Of a stretch of DNA of 64,000 bases, positions 9,247 through 18,003 are shown in pieces. The stretch is from Lewinellaceae bacterium (lineage in GTDB: Bacteria > Bacteroidota > Bacteroidia > Chitinophagales > Saprospiraceae). A model generated the notes under the pieces. The model was not told the DNA's origin. It searched no databases and saw nothing but the letters and a program-made list of their open reading frames with translations. The translations under genes and the position numbers were made by a program. Location: assembly GCA_016713985.1 (NCBI GenBank), contig JADJOD010000013.1, forward strand, positions 62,001 to 126,000, in the 5' to 3' direction. Position 1 is the first letter of the stretch. Each line of letters opens with the position of its first letter.

Positions 9247-9822
9247 TTGGAACTCGAATTGGCCACCCGACAACGCGATAGCAAAATCACCGGATGGTTT
9301 GCCCAATACGGCAAGCGGGTACTGGCCTATGTCCGGTCAAAAATCCGCGACCTGGAAGCTGCCGAAGACGCTGCGCAGGATGTGTGGCTGCAACTGACCC
9401 GGCAGGACGACCTCGACGAGATCGAACAGGTGGGCAACTGGTTGTTTACCACCGCCCGCAATCGGGTGACGGATTATTACCGGAAGAAAAAAAACGTGCC
9501 CTTCAGCCAGGTTGGCTTTCAAACCGATGCCCGAGAAGAACCCGGAGAGGATGTGGCCGGCGAAATTCTGTTCGAGCGCTGGCTGGAGCAAAACCTGCCC
9601 GATGCCCTGCTCGAAACGCAGGAATTTTGGGAGGAACTGGACCAGGCACTCGAACAACTGCCCGCCGAACAACGGGATGTTTTTGTGGCCAACGAATTGT
9701 ACGACGTGCCGTTTCGCGAAATATCGGAACAAACGGGGGTGTCCGTCAATACCCTGCTTTCGCGCAAACGTTACGCCGTGTTACACCTTCGCAGGCATTT
9801 CGAACAATGGAAAAATGATTGA
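9247..9822 (+). CDS. RNA polymerase sigma factor, sigma-70 family (ECF-like)
   Basis: 191 aa. Region 2 is seen at about residues 10-75 (ITGWFAQYGKRVLAYVRSKI, EDAAQDVWLQL, NWLFTTARNRVTDYYRKKKN) and region 4 at about 130-185 (LEQLPAEQRDVFVANELYDV, FREISEQTGVSVNTLLSRKR). A stop codon at 9232 and no ATG before the conserved region force a TTG start at 9247. The next gene starts 21 bases after its stop and is probably co-transcribed. The regulon is unknown. Confidence 0.88.
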   Translation: MELELATRQRDSKITGWFAQYGKRVLAYVRSKIRDLEAAEDAAQDVWLQLTRQDDLDEIEQVGNWLFTTARNRVTDYYRKKKNVPFSQVGFQTDAREEPGEDVAGEILFERWLEQNLPDALLETQEFWEELDQALEQLPAEQRDVFVANELYDVPFREISEQTGVSVNTLLSRKRYAVLHLRRHFEQWKND

Positions 9823-9843
9823 TTATCAATAAAATTTGAAAAA

Positions 9844-10209
9844 ATGAAACACATAAAATGGCAATGGATTGCCAAAGGAATCGCCTTCGGGCTGCTGATG
9901 TTTTTTGTCTTCACCGGCCTGACCATGTGGTTGTGGAACAATCTGGCAACCCCCATTTTCGGCCTTCCGGCACTCACTTTTCTTCAAACGGTCGGGCTGA
10001 TGGTATTGGGCCGGCTGTTGACCGGCGGCTTCAGGCCGGGCGGATGGCGTGGCGGCGGCTTCGGTGGAAGGATGCGCGGGCGTTATATGCGCGAGCGCTG
10101 GCAAAACATGAGTGAGGAGGAACGCGGGCAGTACCTGAAGCGCTGGGGAAGGCAACGTTGCGGGCCATTGGGCAAATCCGAACAGGAAACGCAAAATCCG
10201 GCGACGTGA
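9844..10209 (+). CDS. Small membrane protein in the sigma-factor operon
   Basis: 121 aa. Two membrane helices (about 10-30 and 40-58) are followed by a Gly/Arg-rich stretch (FRPGGWRGGGFGGRMRGR) and a basic tail with NMSEEERGQYLKRWGRQRCG. Similar small proteins are common downstream of ECF-type sigma genes in Bacteroidota. A role in sensing or in holding the sigma factor at the membrane is inferred only from position. No zinc-binding anti-sigma motif is present. Confidence 0.75.
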   Translation: MKHIKWQWIAKGIAFGLLMFFVFTGLTMWLWNNLATPIFGLPALTFLQTVGLMVLGRLLTGGFRPGGWRGGGFGGRMRGRYMRERWQNMSEEERGQYLKRWGRQRCGPLGKSEQETQNPAT

Positions 10210-10231
10210 AAAGGTGCCCGTTCTGTTGATC

Positions 10232-10810
10232 TCAAACCATCCATTTCAGGTCAAACTCGAAACCGGGCAGTACTTTTTCGCCGCTCAGCACTTTGTCGAA
10301 ACCTTCCACGATCTCCACGCCGCCGCCGACGCGGTAAATTTCCGTAAAACGGCCGGGCACGTCGATATACCATCCCAGCAACACCCCGCATTCGAGGTAT
10401 TCCAGCATTTTTTCGCGGATGGTTTTGGGGCGGTCGCTTTTTGAGCGAATTTCGGCGACAAATTCCGGTACGGCGTGGACGAAGCGCTCCCTGTCATCCT
10501 GCGTGGTGGAAGCGAGCCGTTCGTGTGAAATCCAGGAAGCATCCGGAGATCGGACGGCGCCGTTGGAAAGTGTATAACCCGTACTGGAATCGCCTACTTC
10601 ACCTTTTTCGTGAACACGATTCCAAAATGTTAGCTCGGTGGTTAACTGGGAGTTTCGGGAGCCGGTGTGTAATCCAGTTGGGGGCATTATTTCAATATTT
10701 CCATTTTTATCTCTTTCAATACGCAACCCGTCGTTTTCCCGGCAATAGCGGAAAAACTCCTCTTCGGTCATATATCGGGCCGGCGAATCCAATACTTCTT
10801 CTTGCTGCAT
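10232..10810 (-). CDS. Uma2-family (DUF820) endonuclease-like protein
   Basis: 192 aa, full length for the family. It has the Uma2 pattern: MTEEEFFRYCRENDGLRIER, NIEIMPPTGLHTGSRN, then the PD-(D/E)XK-like core VRSPDASWIS, VPEFVAEIRSKSDRPKTIRE and a YLECGV segment leading to WYIDV. The Asp of SPDAS, the Glu of AEIRS and the Ser-Lys-Ser around it are the expected catalytic residues. These proteins are abundant in cyanobacteria and Bacteroidota and their physiological role is unknown. Single gene, convergent with the 9844 gene. Confidence 0.85.
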   Translation of the reverse strand: MQQEEVLDSPARYMTEEEFFRYCRENDGLRIERDKNGNIEIMPPTGLHTGSRNSQLTTELTFWNRVHEKGEVGDSSTGYTLSNGAVRSPDASWISHERLASTTQDDRERFVHAVPEFVAEIRSKSDRPKTIREKMLEYLECGVLLGWYIDVPGRFTEIYRVGGGVEIVEGFDKVLSGEKVLPGFEFDLKWMV

Positions 10811-10864
10811 GGATAAAAATTTGGTTCAAAAATAGGCATTCCTGCCCAATAATCCAATCCCGGA

Positions 10865-13780
10865 TCAGGCCAGTTTCTCCTTCAAATAACGGCCCGTATA
10901 ACTCGCTTCCACCTTCGTCAGGCCCTCCGGGGCGCCTTCATAAACGAGATGGCCGCCATCTTTGCCGCCCTCCGGCCCCAGGTCGATGACCCAGTCCGCC
11001 GTTTTGATCACCTCCATATTGTGCTCCACCACGAGTACAGAATGGCCTTTTTCCACCAACGCGTTGATCGCGTTCAGCAGTTTCTGAATGTCGTGGAAAT
11101 GCAGTCCGGTGGTGGGTTCGTCAAAGATAAAAAAGATATGGCCGCCGGCGTTGTCGCGGATCAGGAAGGAAGCCAGTTTGACCCGTTGCGCTTCGCCGCC
11201 GGAAAGTGTGGAAGACGACTGGCCCAACTGTACGTAACCCAGGCCCACCTCGAACAGCGGTTGGATACGTTCCGTGATCTCTTTGTTTCCCTTGAAAAAC
11301 GCGAGCGCTTCTTCGATGCTCATGTTGAGCACATCGAAAATATTTTTGTCTTTGTATTGTACGTCGAGCACTTCCTGTTTGAATCGCCGGCCCTTGCATT
11401 CTTCACATTCGAGGTGCACGTCAGCCAGGAACTGCATTTCCACGACTTGTTCTCCTTCTCCCTTGCAGGTTTCACATCGGCCACCTTCCACGTTGAAACT
11501 GAAGTGTTTGGGTTGAAACCCGCGAATTTTTGACAATTGCTGGCTGGCGAACAAATCGCGGATATAATCGTAGGCTTTTACGTAGGTGACCGGGTTGGAG
11601 CGGCTGCTTTTGCCGATGGGGCTTTGGTTGATAAATTCCACCCGGGTCACTTTTTTTACATTGCCTTCCAGCCCGTCCGACAGGCCGGGTTGTTTGCCCG
11701 GACTGTCGGGCAGGTGTTGCATCAGGGCGGGGTAAAGGATATCGCGGACCAGGGTGGTTTTACCGGAGCCTGACACGCCGCTGACCACGGTCAGGCAGTG
11801 AAGGGGCAGGCGGATATCCACATTTTTCAGGTTGTGTTGTCGCGCGCCTTTGATCGTCAGGAATTCTTTGGCCGGGCGGCGGTTCGCGGGTGTCTTGATG
11901 GCCATTTTTCCCGACATGTACTTTGCCGTCAGGCTTTCCGGCGCTGCGGTGTGCAGTTGGGCAAATTCGCCCGCAAATACCACGTGACCGCCGTGAACAC
12001 CGGCTTCGGGGCCCATATCGACCAGGTAATCGGCATTTTTGATCACCTCTTCTTCGTGTTCCACCACCACCACGGTATTGCCCAGGTCGCGCAGGTCTTT
12101 CAGCACTTTGACTAATCGCCCGGTGTCGCGCGGATGTAACCCTACCGAGGGCTCGTCGAGCAGGTACATGGAAGCGGTGAGGTTGCTGCCGAGGGTGCGG
12201 GTCAGGTGAATCCGTTGTGTCTCACCTCCGGAAAGTGTATTCGAAATCCGGTCGAGTGTGAGGTATCCGAGCCCCAGTTCCACCATGAATTTCAGGCGGT
12301 TATGTATTTCAAGCAGCAGGCGTTTGGCCACCTGGCGGTCGTGTTCGCTGAGTTCAAGTTGTTGGAAAAACGCCAGCACGTCGTCCAGCGGCACACCCGT
12401 GAGGTCGGAGACGTTTTTGCCGCCGATTTTTACACAAAGCGCTTCCTGGCGCAAACGCCCGCCGTCGCAGGTGGTGCAGGTGGTGCGCCCGCGGTACCGC
12501 GCGAGGGTAACGCGGTTCTGAATTTTGTAGGTTTTGCTCTCCAGTTCCTTGAAAAAAGCGTCGATCCCTTCAAAATATTGATTCCCCGTCCAGAGCAGTT
12601 TTACCTGTTCTTTCGTCAGGTGTTCAAAAGGGGTGTGTACCGGGAAATCGAACTTGTGCGCGTTGCGCAGCATCGCTTCCAGCCATTCGCCGTATTTTTC
12701 TCCTTTCCAGGCGGCAATGGCGCCGTCGTACACCGATTTGGTTTTGTCCGGCACCACTTTGTCGCGGTCGATGCCGAGGATACGCCCGTAACCTTCGCAG
12801 GTGGGGCAGGCGCCGTAGGGATTGTTATAGTTGAATAACTGGGGGGTCGGTTCGGGAAACTGGATGCCGTCGAGTTCGAAGCGGTTGTTGAAGACGGTAG
12901 ACGATGGACGGTAGACGGTGGCCGGCTCCGATGCACCGTCGACCGTCGACCGTCCATCGTCTACCAATTGGACGACGCACTCCCCTTCACTTTCGAAAAA
13001 TGCGGTATGCACCGAGTCGGCGAGCCGCATCCAGTCACTTTCCTCCATGCCGGAAAGGGAAAAACGGTCAATAAGTATACTGAGGTTGTGCCCGTCGAAG
13101 GAATAAGCCGGTTGTTTTACGTCGAAACGCGGGTCCTTGCCTTCCAGAATGTCTTCGATGCGCAGCGTTTCGTTTTCCGACTGCACCCTGGAATAGCCTT
13201 TTTGCAACAAAAGATGTAACTCCTGTTCGAGCGACCGCTCTTTATATTTTTTGCTGAAAGGAATCAAAACGAAGCCCCGGGCGCCGGGGGCCTGTTTTTT
13301 GATAAAATCGATCACGTCAGACACTTCGTGTTTTTTGACGATCTCGCCTGAAACGGGCGAATAGAACTTACCGATCCGGGCGTACAGCAAACGCAAAAAA
13401 TCGTATACTTCGGTCATGCTGCCTACCGTCGAGCGGGTATTGCCGGTAGTAATCCTTTGTTCGATGGCGATGGCCGGGCAAATACCCCGGATATAATCGA
13501 CATCGGGTTTTTTCATCCGTCCCAAAAACTGCCGGGCATAACTCGACAAACTTTCTACGTAACGGCGCTGCCCTTCAGCGTACAGGGTATCCATGGTAAT
13601 GCTGGATTTCCCGGAGCCCGAAACCCCGGTTACCACGACAAGTTTGTTTTTGGGGATGCGCAAATCCACGTTGCGCAGGTTGTTGGTACGAGCACCTTTG
13701 ATGGTAATATGGCCGGTATCAACGAGATCGGTTTCCTCCGTCGAATCTTGTATGTTCTGATTCAAAATCGTCTCTGTCAT
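10865..13780 (-). CDS. uvrA: Excinuclease ABC subunit A
   Basis: 971 aa. UvrA scans DNA for bulky lesions and loads UvrB in nucleotide excision repair. Both ATPase halves are complete: Walker A GVSGSGKSSITMD and GVSGSGKTTLVRD, signatures LSGGETQRI and LSGGEAQRV, Walker B LLDEPSVGLH and FDEPTTGLH. Zinc modules are CPTCEGYG, CTTCDGGRL and CETCKGEG/CEECKGRRF. It is longer than most Bacteroidota UvrA because residues about 273-295 are encoded by an inserted inverted repeat (12897-12964). The frame stays open across it. Confidence 0.97.
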   Translation of the reverse strand: MTETILNQNIQDSTEETDLVDTGHITIKGARTNNLRNVDLRIPKNKLVVVTGVSGSGKSSITMDTLYAEGQRRYVESLSSYARQFLGRMKKPDVDYIRGICPAIAIEQRITTGNTRSTVGSMTEVYDFLRLLYARIGKFYSPVSGEIVKKHEVSDVIDFIKKQAPGARGFVLIPFSKKYKERSLEQELHLLLQKGYSRVQSENETLRIEDILEGKDPRFDVKQPAYSFDGHNLSILIDRFSLSGMEESDWMRLADSVHTAFFESEGECVVQLVDDGRSTVDGASEPATVYRPSSTVFNNRFELDGIQFPEPTPQLFNYNNPYGACPTCEGYGRILGIDRDKVVPDKTKSVYDGAIAAWKGEKYGEWLEAMLRNAHKFDFPVHTPFEHLTKEQVKLLWTGNQYFEGIDAFFKELESKTYKIQNRVTLARYRGRTTCTTCDGGRLRQEALCVKIGGKNVSDLTGVPLDDVLAFFQQLELSEHDRQVAKRLLLEIHNRLKFMVELGLGYLTLDRISNTLSGGETQRIHLTRTLGSNLTASMYLLDEPSVGLHPRDTGRLVKVLKDLRDLGNTVVVVEHEEEVIKNADYLVDMGPEAGVHGGHVVFAGEFAQLHTAAPESLTAKYMSGKMAIKTPANRRPAKEFLTIKGARQHNLKNVDIRLPLHCLTVVSGVSGSGKTTLVRDILYPALMQHLPDSPGKQPGLSDGLEGNVKKVTRVEFINQSPIGKSSRSNPVTYVKAYDYIRDLFASQQLSKIRGFQPKHFSFNVEGGRCETCKGEGEQVVEMQFLADVHLECEECKGRRFKQEVLDVQYKDKNIFDVLNMSIEEALAFFKGNKEITERIQPLFEVGLGYVQLGQSSSTLSGGEAQRVKLASFLIRDNAGGHIFFIFDEPTTGLHFHDIQKLLNAINALVEKGHSVLVVEHNMEVIKTADWVIDLGPEGGKDGGHLVYEGAPEGLTKVEASYTGRYLKEKLA
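12897..12964. repeat. Inverted repeat of the intergenic repeat type inside uvrA
   Basis: Arms at 12897-12912 and 12949-12964 are perfect 16-base complements; between them GACGGT-type units continue. The core GGACGGTAGA (12906-12915) equals the one at 4383-4392. The 68 bases stay in the uvrA frame and add a Ser/Thr/Asp/Arg-rich loop just before the conserved NRFELDG segment. Confidence 0.7.
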
Positions 13781-13810
13781 TGCGTAATGGTGTGGCGCAG
13801 GTTAAGGGCG

Positions 13811-13818
13811 CAAATCTA
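13811..13818 (-). promoter_or_regulatory. Possible -7 element for uvrA
   Basis: TAGATTTG on the minus strand, 31 bases before the uvrA start, fits TAnnTTTG. No TTG is found 19-21 bases upstream, only T-rich sequence. Confidence 0.4.
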
Positions 13819-13884
13819 CAAAAAAACTTTTTGTTTTGAAATTGCTTCCAAAAGTTGAAAAGTTGTTTGAGTTAATCCCGTCTT

Positions 13885-14007
13885 TCAGGCACAGGTTTTA
13901 AAAAGGCCGAAAAATATGGCCAGCCAGACGAGCCCTTTGGCGAGGAAAAATAAAAAGCCGGCGACTCCGAGCCGGCGAAACCAACTTGTCCAATTTTTTT
14001 TTTCCAT
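13885..14007 (-). CDS. Small membrane protein, 40 aa
   Basis: ATG at 14005-14007, TGA at 13885-13887. The product starts MEKKNWTSWFRRLG and continues as one hydrophobic helix (VAGFLFFLAKGLVWLAIFFG), ending in KTCA. The charged amphipathic start followed by a single helix, and the lack of any other gene in a 438-base gap, support a real gene. I recall similar 40-residue proteins in related genomes but cannot verify this. Function unknown. It lies upstream of uvrA on the same strand. Confidence 0.5.
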   Translation of the reverse strand: MEKKNWTSWFRRLGVAGFLFFLAKGLVWLAIFFGLFKTCA

Positions 14008-14176
14008 GTTCAGCAAGATTTTTTCCGGGTTCGGTAAATTAACAAGTCGACCGCAGCACGACACCGGGTTGATTTACCCCTGAGTATGTTTATTTTGGCA
14101 TTGGTTCTTCCCAACACCCGCCTTCGGGATTTGTTCTGTGCAACGGGAGTTCTTTCCGACATATATTTTGAAACAG

Positions 14177-14184
14177 TACCTTTG
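14177..14184 (+). promoter_or_regulatory. Possible -7 element for the 14219 operon
   Basis: TACCTTTG matches TAnnTTTG and lies 34 bases before the ATG at 14219. The -33 region is T-rich without an exact TTG. Confidence 0.45.
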
Positions 14185-14218
14185 AGTTTTCGACTACATC
14201 AAACATTTTTCAACAAAA

Positions 14219-14593
14219 ATGAAAAAAACAATCTTCTCCTTCGGGGTATTAGCATGTCTGATACTCTCTTTTTGTATTCCATCCGGCTGTTTTTACGACA
14301 ATGAAGAAGACCTGTATGGGACCGACACCTGTGACACGACGAGTTTGAGTTACAAAACCGATATCAGCCCCATTCTGAACAATTATTGTTATACCTGTCA
14401 CGTCGCCAATTCGGGACAGGCCGGCGCTACCGAGTTTGATTCTTACAGCAAACTGAGCCCCCTGCTGGCCAATGTTGTGATTCGGCTCGACGACCCCTTC
14501 AGTCCGATGCCGCCCACCACGTCTCCCTCCATTCCGGATTGTGAAAAATCAAAAATCAAAGCCTGGATCAATGCCGGAGCGCCCGACAATTAA
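14219..14593 (+). CDS. Cytochrome c-like lipoprotein
   Basis: 124 aa. A lipoprotein signal ends at a lipobox (IPSGC, about residue 23). One haem-binding motif, CYTCH, follows TDISPILNNY, the usual setting of single-haem domains in Bacteroidota and Planctomycetes (SPILNNYCYTCH). A possible distal Met ligand is in SPMPPTT. The C-terminus (KSKIKAWINAGAPDN) is typical and matches the end of the protein at 40646. Three genes, cytochrome, OB-fold and DUF5777, follow each other and form a likely operon. Electron transfer in the periplasm is inferred. Confidence 0.85.
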   Translation: MKKTIFSFGVLACLILSFCIPSGCFYDNEEDLYGTDTCDTTSLSYKTDISPILNNYCYTCHVANSGQAGATEFDSYSKLSPLLANVVIRLDDPFSPMPPTTSPSIPDCEKSKIKAWINAGAPDN

Positions 14594-14646
14594 GGCCATC
14601 CGTTTTCAGGAGCCAACATCCATATTTTAATTCTAATCAGCAAAAA

Positions 14647-15057
14647 ATGAAACGTTTACTTTATTTCCTCGCCGCAATTGCCCTCATCGGCGCCGCCGTC
14701 GGATACTATCTCTGGAACAAACCGCATACAAATATGCAATCTGCCAAAACCGACCTGGTTATCGAGGCAACGGCTTTGTTCAACGAATTCAGCGCCGATG
14801 AAAATGCCGCCAATAGCAAATACCTCGACAAAACGATTGCGGTGTCCGGGAAGGTAAAGGAATCCACCAAATCAGACGACGGCACGGTAAAAGTCAGCCT
14901 CCAGACCGGCAGCGATTTTGGCGTTTTGTGCGAGCTGGACCCCTTGAGCAAACACCCGCGCACCGAGTTTGCCGAAGGGGAAACCCTTACGTTTAAAGGC
15001 ATTTGTACGGGCATCAATTTTGACGTGCAACTCACGCGCTGCGTGGAAGTGAAATAA
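14647..15057 (+). CDS. Membrane-anchored OB-fold (tRNA_anti-like) protein
   Basis: 136 aa. One N-terminal membrane helix (about 4-22) is followed by an OB-fold of the tRNA_anti-like type: NEFSADENAANSKYLDKTIA, VSGKVKESTK, then VLCELDPLS and GETLTFKGICTGINFDVQLT. In such proteins the domain lies outside the inner membrane and its ligand is unknown; despite the name, RNA binding is unlikely there. It sits 53 bases after the cytochrome lipoprotein and 28 bases before the DUF5777 gene. Confidence 0.8.
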   Translation: MKRLLYFLAAIALIGAAVGYYLWNKPHTNMQSAKTDLVIEATALFNEFSADENAANSKYLDKTIAVSGKVKESTKSDDGTVKVSLQTGSDFGVLCELDPLSKHPRTEFAEGETLTFKGICTGINFDVQLTRCVEVK

Positions 15058-15085
15058 CTTACAACTCAATGAAAAGCAATTCATT

Positions 15086-15994
15086 ATGAAAAAAATATAC
15101 TTGTTTGCCGCCCTTCTTTTCGGCGCCGGACTGCTGAAAGCCCAACCCAACGACCTGCTTTCCCTGCTGGGAGAAGAAGAGACGACCGACTATACCACCG
15201 CGACTTTCAAAACCACCCGTATCGTCAACGGACACTCGGTCGAAAACTGCGGGGAAGGCGTCCTCGATTTTAAAATTTCACACCGTTTTAATACCCTGCG
15301 AAACGGCCTCTACGATATGTTCGGCCTCGACGGCGCCACCATTCGAATCGGCCTCGACTACGGGATCACCGACCGGCTGATGATCGGCGCCGGCCGTGGA
15401 GGCCGGGAAAAAATCATCGATGGTTTTGCCAAATACAAAATTTTGCGGCAAAGCACCGGCAAACGCAACATGCCCGTCACGCTTACCTACCTGGTAGACG
15501 CACAGGTCAAAACGTTGAAATTCGAAGACCTCGAACGCGACAACAAGTTCACTTCCAGGCTTTTTTATACCCACCAGTTGCTTATCGCGCGTAAGTTCAA
15601 CGAGCGGCTTTCCCTGCAACTGATGCCTACGCTGGTGCATCGCAACCTGGTGGCTGCTGCCGGCGACAAAAACGACATTTATGCCATCGGGGTTGCCGGA
15701 CGTATCAAAATCACGAAGCGCGTGACGTTCAACGCCGAATACTACTGCGTGCCAGCCGGTCAGATCGAAAATTACGCCAATGCACTCTCGCTTGGTTTTG
15801 AGATCGAGACGGGCGGGCACGTCTTTCAGCTGCACTTCACCAATGCGCAGGATATGAATTACAAGGGATTTATTACGGAAACCCGGGAAGACTGGTTTTT
15901 CAAAAACTCAGAAGGCAAGACCTTGAGCGGTGTTCGGTTCGGGTTCAACGTCTCGCGGGTATTTACGCTCAAGAAGCCGAAAGGCCTGAAATAG
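15086..15994 (+). CDS. DUF5777-family outer-membrane beta-barrel protein
   Basis: 302 aa with signal peptide (MKKIYLFAALLFGAGLLKAQ). The family pattern is clear: FKTTRIVNGHSVENCGEGVL, DFKISHRFNTLRNGLYDMFG, IRIGLDYGITDRLMIGAG, HQLLIARKFNERLSLQLMPT, and a barrel ending GVRFGFNVSRVFTLKKP. A paralog lies at 41091, also beside a haem lipoprotein. DUF5777 genes repeatedly sit with c-type cytochromes and YceI-like proteins, which suggests an outer-membrane part of an electron-transfer or redox system; this is inference. Confidence 0.88.
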   Translation: MKKIYLFAALLFGAGLLKAQPNDLLSLLGEEETTDYTTATFKTTRIVNGHSVENCGEGVLDFKISHRFNTLRNGLYDMFGLDGATIRIGLDYGITDRLMIGAGRGGREKIIDGFAKYKILRQSTGKRNMPVTLTYLVDAQVKTLKFEDLERDNKFTSRLFYTHQLLIARKFNERLSLQLMPTLVHRNLVAAAGDKNDIYAIGVAGRIKITKRVTFNAEYYCVPAGQIENYANALSLGFEIETGGHVFQLHFTNAQDMNYKGFITETREDWFFKNSEGKTLSGVRFGFNVSRVFTLKKPKGLK

Positions 15995-16017
15995 ACGGTT
16001 TGTCTATTGTATAAAAC

Positions 16018-16084
16018 AAGACCGGATGAAGAGGACCAACAGGATAGTATAAAATTATCCTGTTGGTCCTCTTCATCCGGTCTT
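16018..16084. terminator. 29-bp perfect stem-loop between convergent genes
   Basis: Arms at 16018-16046 and 16056-16084 are perfect complements with a nine-base loop, followed by a T-rich stretch on the plus side. It lies between the DUF5777 stop and the desaturase stop, so it can end both transcripts. The stem is unusually long. Confidence 0.85.
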
Positions 16085-16106
16085 TAATTTTTAAATACCG
16101 GAGAAA

Positions 16107-17156
16107 TTACTTTTGTTTTTCCTGGCGGCGGCGTTTCATGTATTCCATAAACGTAATCATCCGCTCCTGCTCTTCATCCCACAATTTATTGAATATACAG
16201 CGCAGGCTTTCGAAAAACGTAATTTTATTGGCGACCTGGTCGAGTATCGGGTTTTCGTGGTGACAACGAGCCAGCTCGTAATTGGGCACCAGCGGATTCA
16301 GGTGGTGAATATGGTGATACCCGATATTACCGGTGAGCCAATGCATCAGTTTGGGGAGATTATAAAACGTACTTCCCTGCACAGCCGCCCGGATGTATTC
16401 CCATTTGTCTTTCCACTCCTTGTACGTGGTTTCATGCTGGTGCTGGACGTAGAAAAACCAAACGGCGATCACCCCGAAAAACAACAAAATGGGGAGGTGC
16501 ACCATGAGGAATGCTTCGTAACCCAGGAACCAGATCAGCCCGATGTAAAACGCGGCCAGAATGAGGTTGTGTTTGAGCAGGGCCTTGTGAGCATGTTCCC
16601 AACCTTTCAGCCGGATCATCGGAAAACGATTCTGGATCAGCAGATACCAGGCCGGCCCGATCACAAACAACACCGGTGCGCTGCGAAACAAGCCGTACTG
16701 GATTTTTCCCCAGCGGCTCAGTTTTTTAAATTCATTGACGGTCAGCAGGTTAATATCGCCGATGTCGCGGTGTTCCCATAAAATACCGTTGTGGCCGTGG
16801 TGAAAATTGTGGCTTTTCGCCCAATACCGGTAGGGCATAAAGCTGATAATACTGCATATTTCGCCGATGACGTCGTTGACTTTTCTATTGGCTGTAAAAG
16901 ACTGGTGACCACAATCGTGCTGAATAATGAATATCCGAACCAGGAAAAAAGCATTCACAAATCCAAGTGCCAGCGTCGCCCAAAAAGACACGTCGATCAG
17001 CAGATACATGGCCGTCCAGATAGCGACAAAAGGCAGGAACGAATTGAGAATTTGAATAACCGCTTTTTTCGTATCCGGAAGTTGGTAGGTTTTTACAATA
17101 GCAGGAAGGCGTTGCAAAATGGCGGGATCATAGTTTGAAACTTTAACTGTACCCAT
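16107..17156 (-). CDS. Fatty-acid desaturase family membrane protein
   Basis: 349 aa. Three His boxes of the membrane di-iron desaturases are visible: HDCGHQ (about residue 80), HNFHHGHNG (about 115) and HQHET plus IGYHHIHHLNPLVPNYEL (about 285). Several membrane helices separate them. The family introduces double bonds into lipid-bound acyl chains, drawing electrons from ferredoxin or cytochrome b5. The C-terminal tail is basic (YMKRRRQEKQK). Single gene. The position of the double bond cannot be predicted. Confidence 0.92.
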   Translation of the reverse strand: MGTVKVSNYDPAILQRLPAIVKTYQLPDTKKAVIQILNSFLPFVAIWTAMYLLIDVSFWATLALGFVNAFFLVRIFIIQHDCGHQSFTANRKVNDVIGEICSIISFMPYRYWAKSHNFHHGHNGILWEHRDIGDINLLTVNEFKKLSRWGKIQYGLFRSAPVLFVIGPAWYLLIQNRFPMIRLKGWEHAHKALLKHNLILAAFYIGLIWFLGYEAFLMVHLPILLFFGVIAVWFFYVQHQHETTYKEWKDKWEYIRAAVQGSTFYNLPKLMHWLTGNIGYHHIHHLNPLVPNYELARCHHENPILDQVANKITFFESLRCIFNKLWDEEQERMITFMEYMKRRRQEKQK

Positions 17157-17308
17157 TTGAAAAAGAATGTGTTATGTAAAAATTACATGTGAAAATAAAA
17201 ATGCCAGGCCCCTGATGGCGTCCGGCATTTGGTAATGGCGCTCAAAAGTCGTTATTATTTGTAATTCAATTTGCATTAAACGTTAATTTTCCGGCAACTG
17301 AAAGACAA

Positions 17309-17965
17309 ATGCAGTTTCCTTTTTTTAAAAAGGTCCTTATTGCCCTCCGGCGCCTGCGTTACCCCGGCGCCGCAGATTACTGGGAACGGCGCTACGCCGG
17401 AGGTGGTGATTCGGGAGCAGGCTCAGCCGGCCGCCTCGCAGTATACAAAGCCGAGACGGTAAACCGGTTTGTTCGGGAACACCACATACAGTCCGTTGTA
17501 GAATTCGGGTGTGGCGACGGCCGGCAACTCCGGTTGGCCGAATACCCGATTTACTGTGGATTGGACGTTTCAAAAAGTGCCGTACTGCGTTGCCGCGATT
17601 TGTTTGCCGGCGATACTTCCCGTTGTTTTGAACGATACCGGCCGGAATTATTCAACCCGCATGATTTTCAAGCGGATATGGCACTTTCGCTGGAGGTGAT
17701 CTTTCACCTGACGGAAGACGACGTATATAACCTTTATATCCGTCATTTGTTCGCTGCCGCGCGCCGCTGGGTGGTTATTTTTTCCTCCGACAGGGTCGAT
17801 ACCACCGGCGGTATTTTTCCCCACTTCCGGCCCAGACGGTTTTCAGACGACGTACCGGCGGGCTGGTCACTGATCGGGCGGCTGGAAAACCCGCACAATG
17901 ACATCAGTGTTTCGGAATTTTTCTTTTTCAAAAAAGACGCTCCGGGCGATTGCGACGGGGGATAG
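17309..17965 (+). CDS. Class I SAM-dependent methyltransferase
   Basis: 218 aa. Motif I is VVEFGCGDGRQL (about residues 63-74), followed by YCGLDVSKSAV with the acidic ribose-binding residue. The N-terminus DYWERRYAGGGDSGAGS resembles methyltransferases that act on glycans or small molecules (YWE-RYA-GG-SG start). The substrate cannot be inferred. It stands between the desaturase (divergent) and the hydrolase (convergent). Confidence 0.82.
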   Translation: MQFPFFKKVLIALRRLRYPGAADYWERRYAGGGDSGAGSAGRLAVYKAETVNRFVREHHIQSVVEFGCGDGRQLRLAEYPIYCGLDVSKSAVLRCRDLFAGDTSRCFERYRPELFNPHDFQADMALSLEVIFHLTEDDVYNLYIRHLFAAARRWVVIFSSDRVDTTGGIFPHFRPRRFSDDVPAGWSLIGRLENPHNDISVSEFFFFKKDAPGDCDGG

Positions 17966-18003
17966 AGCGCGTCTCAATCGCCATTGTACCTTGTAAATTG
18001 CAC

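Noticed and set aside
10949..12838. Several plus-strand frames inside uvrA
   Set aside because: Shadows of the uvrA coding strand with no independent support.
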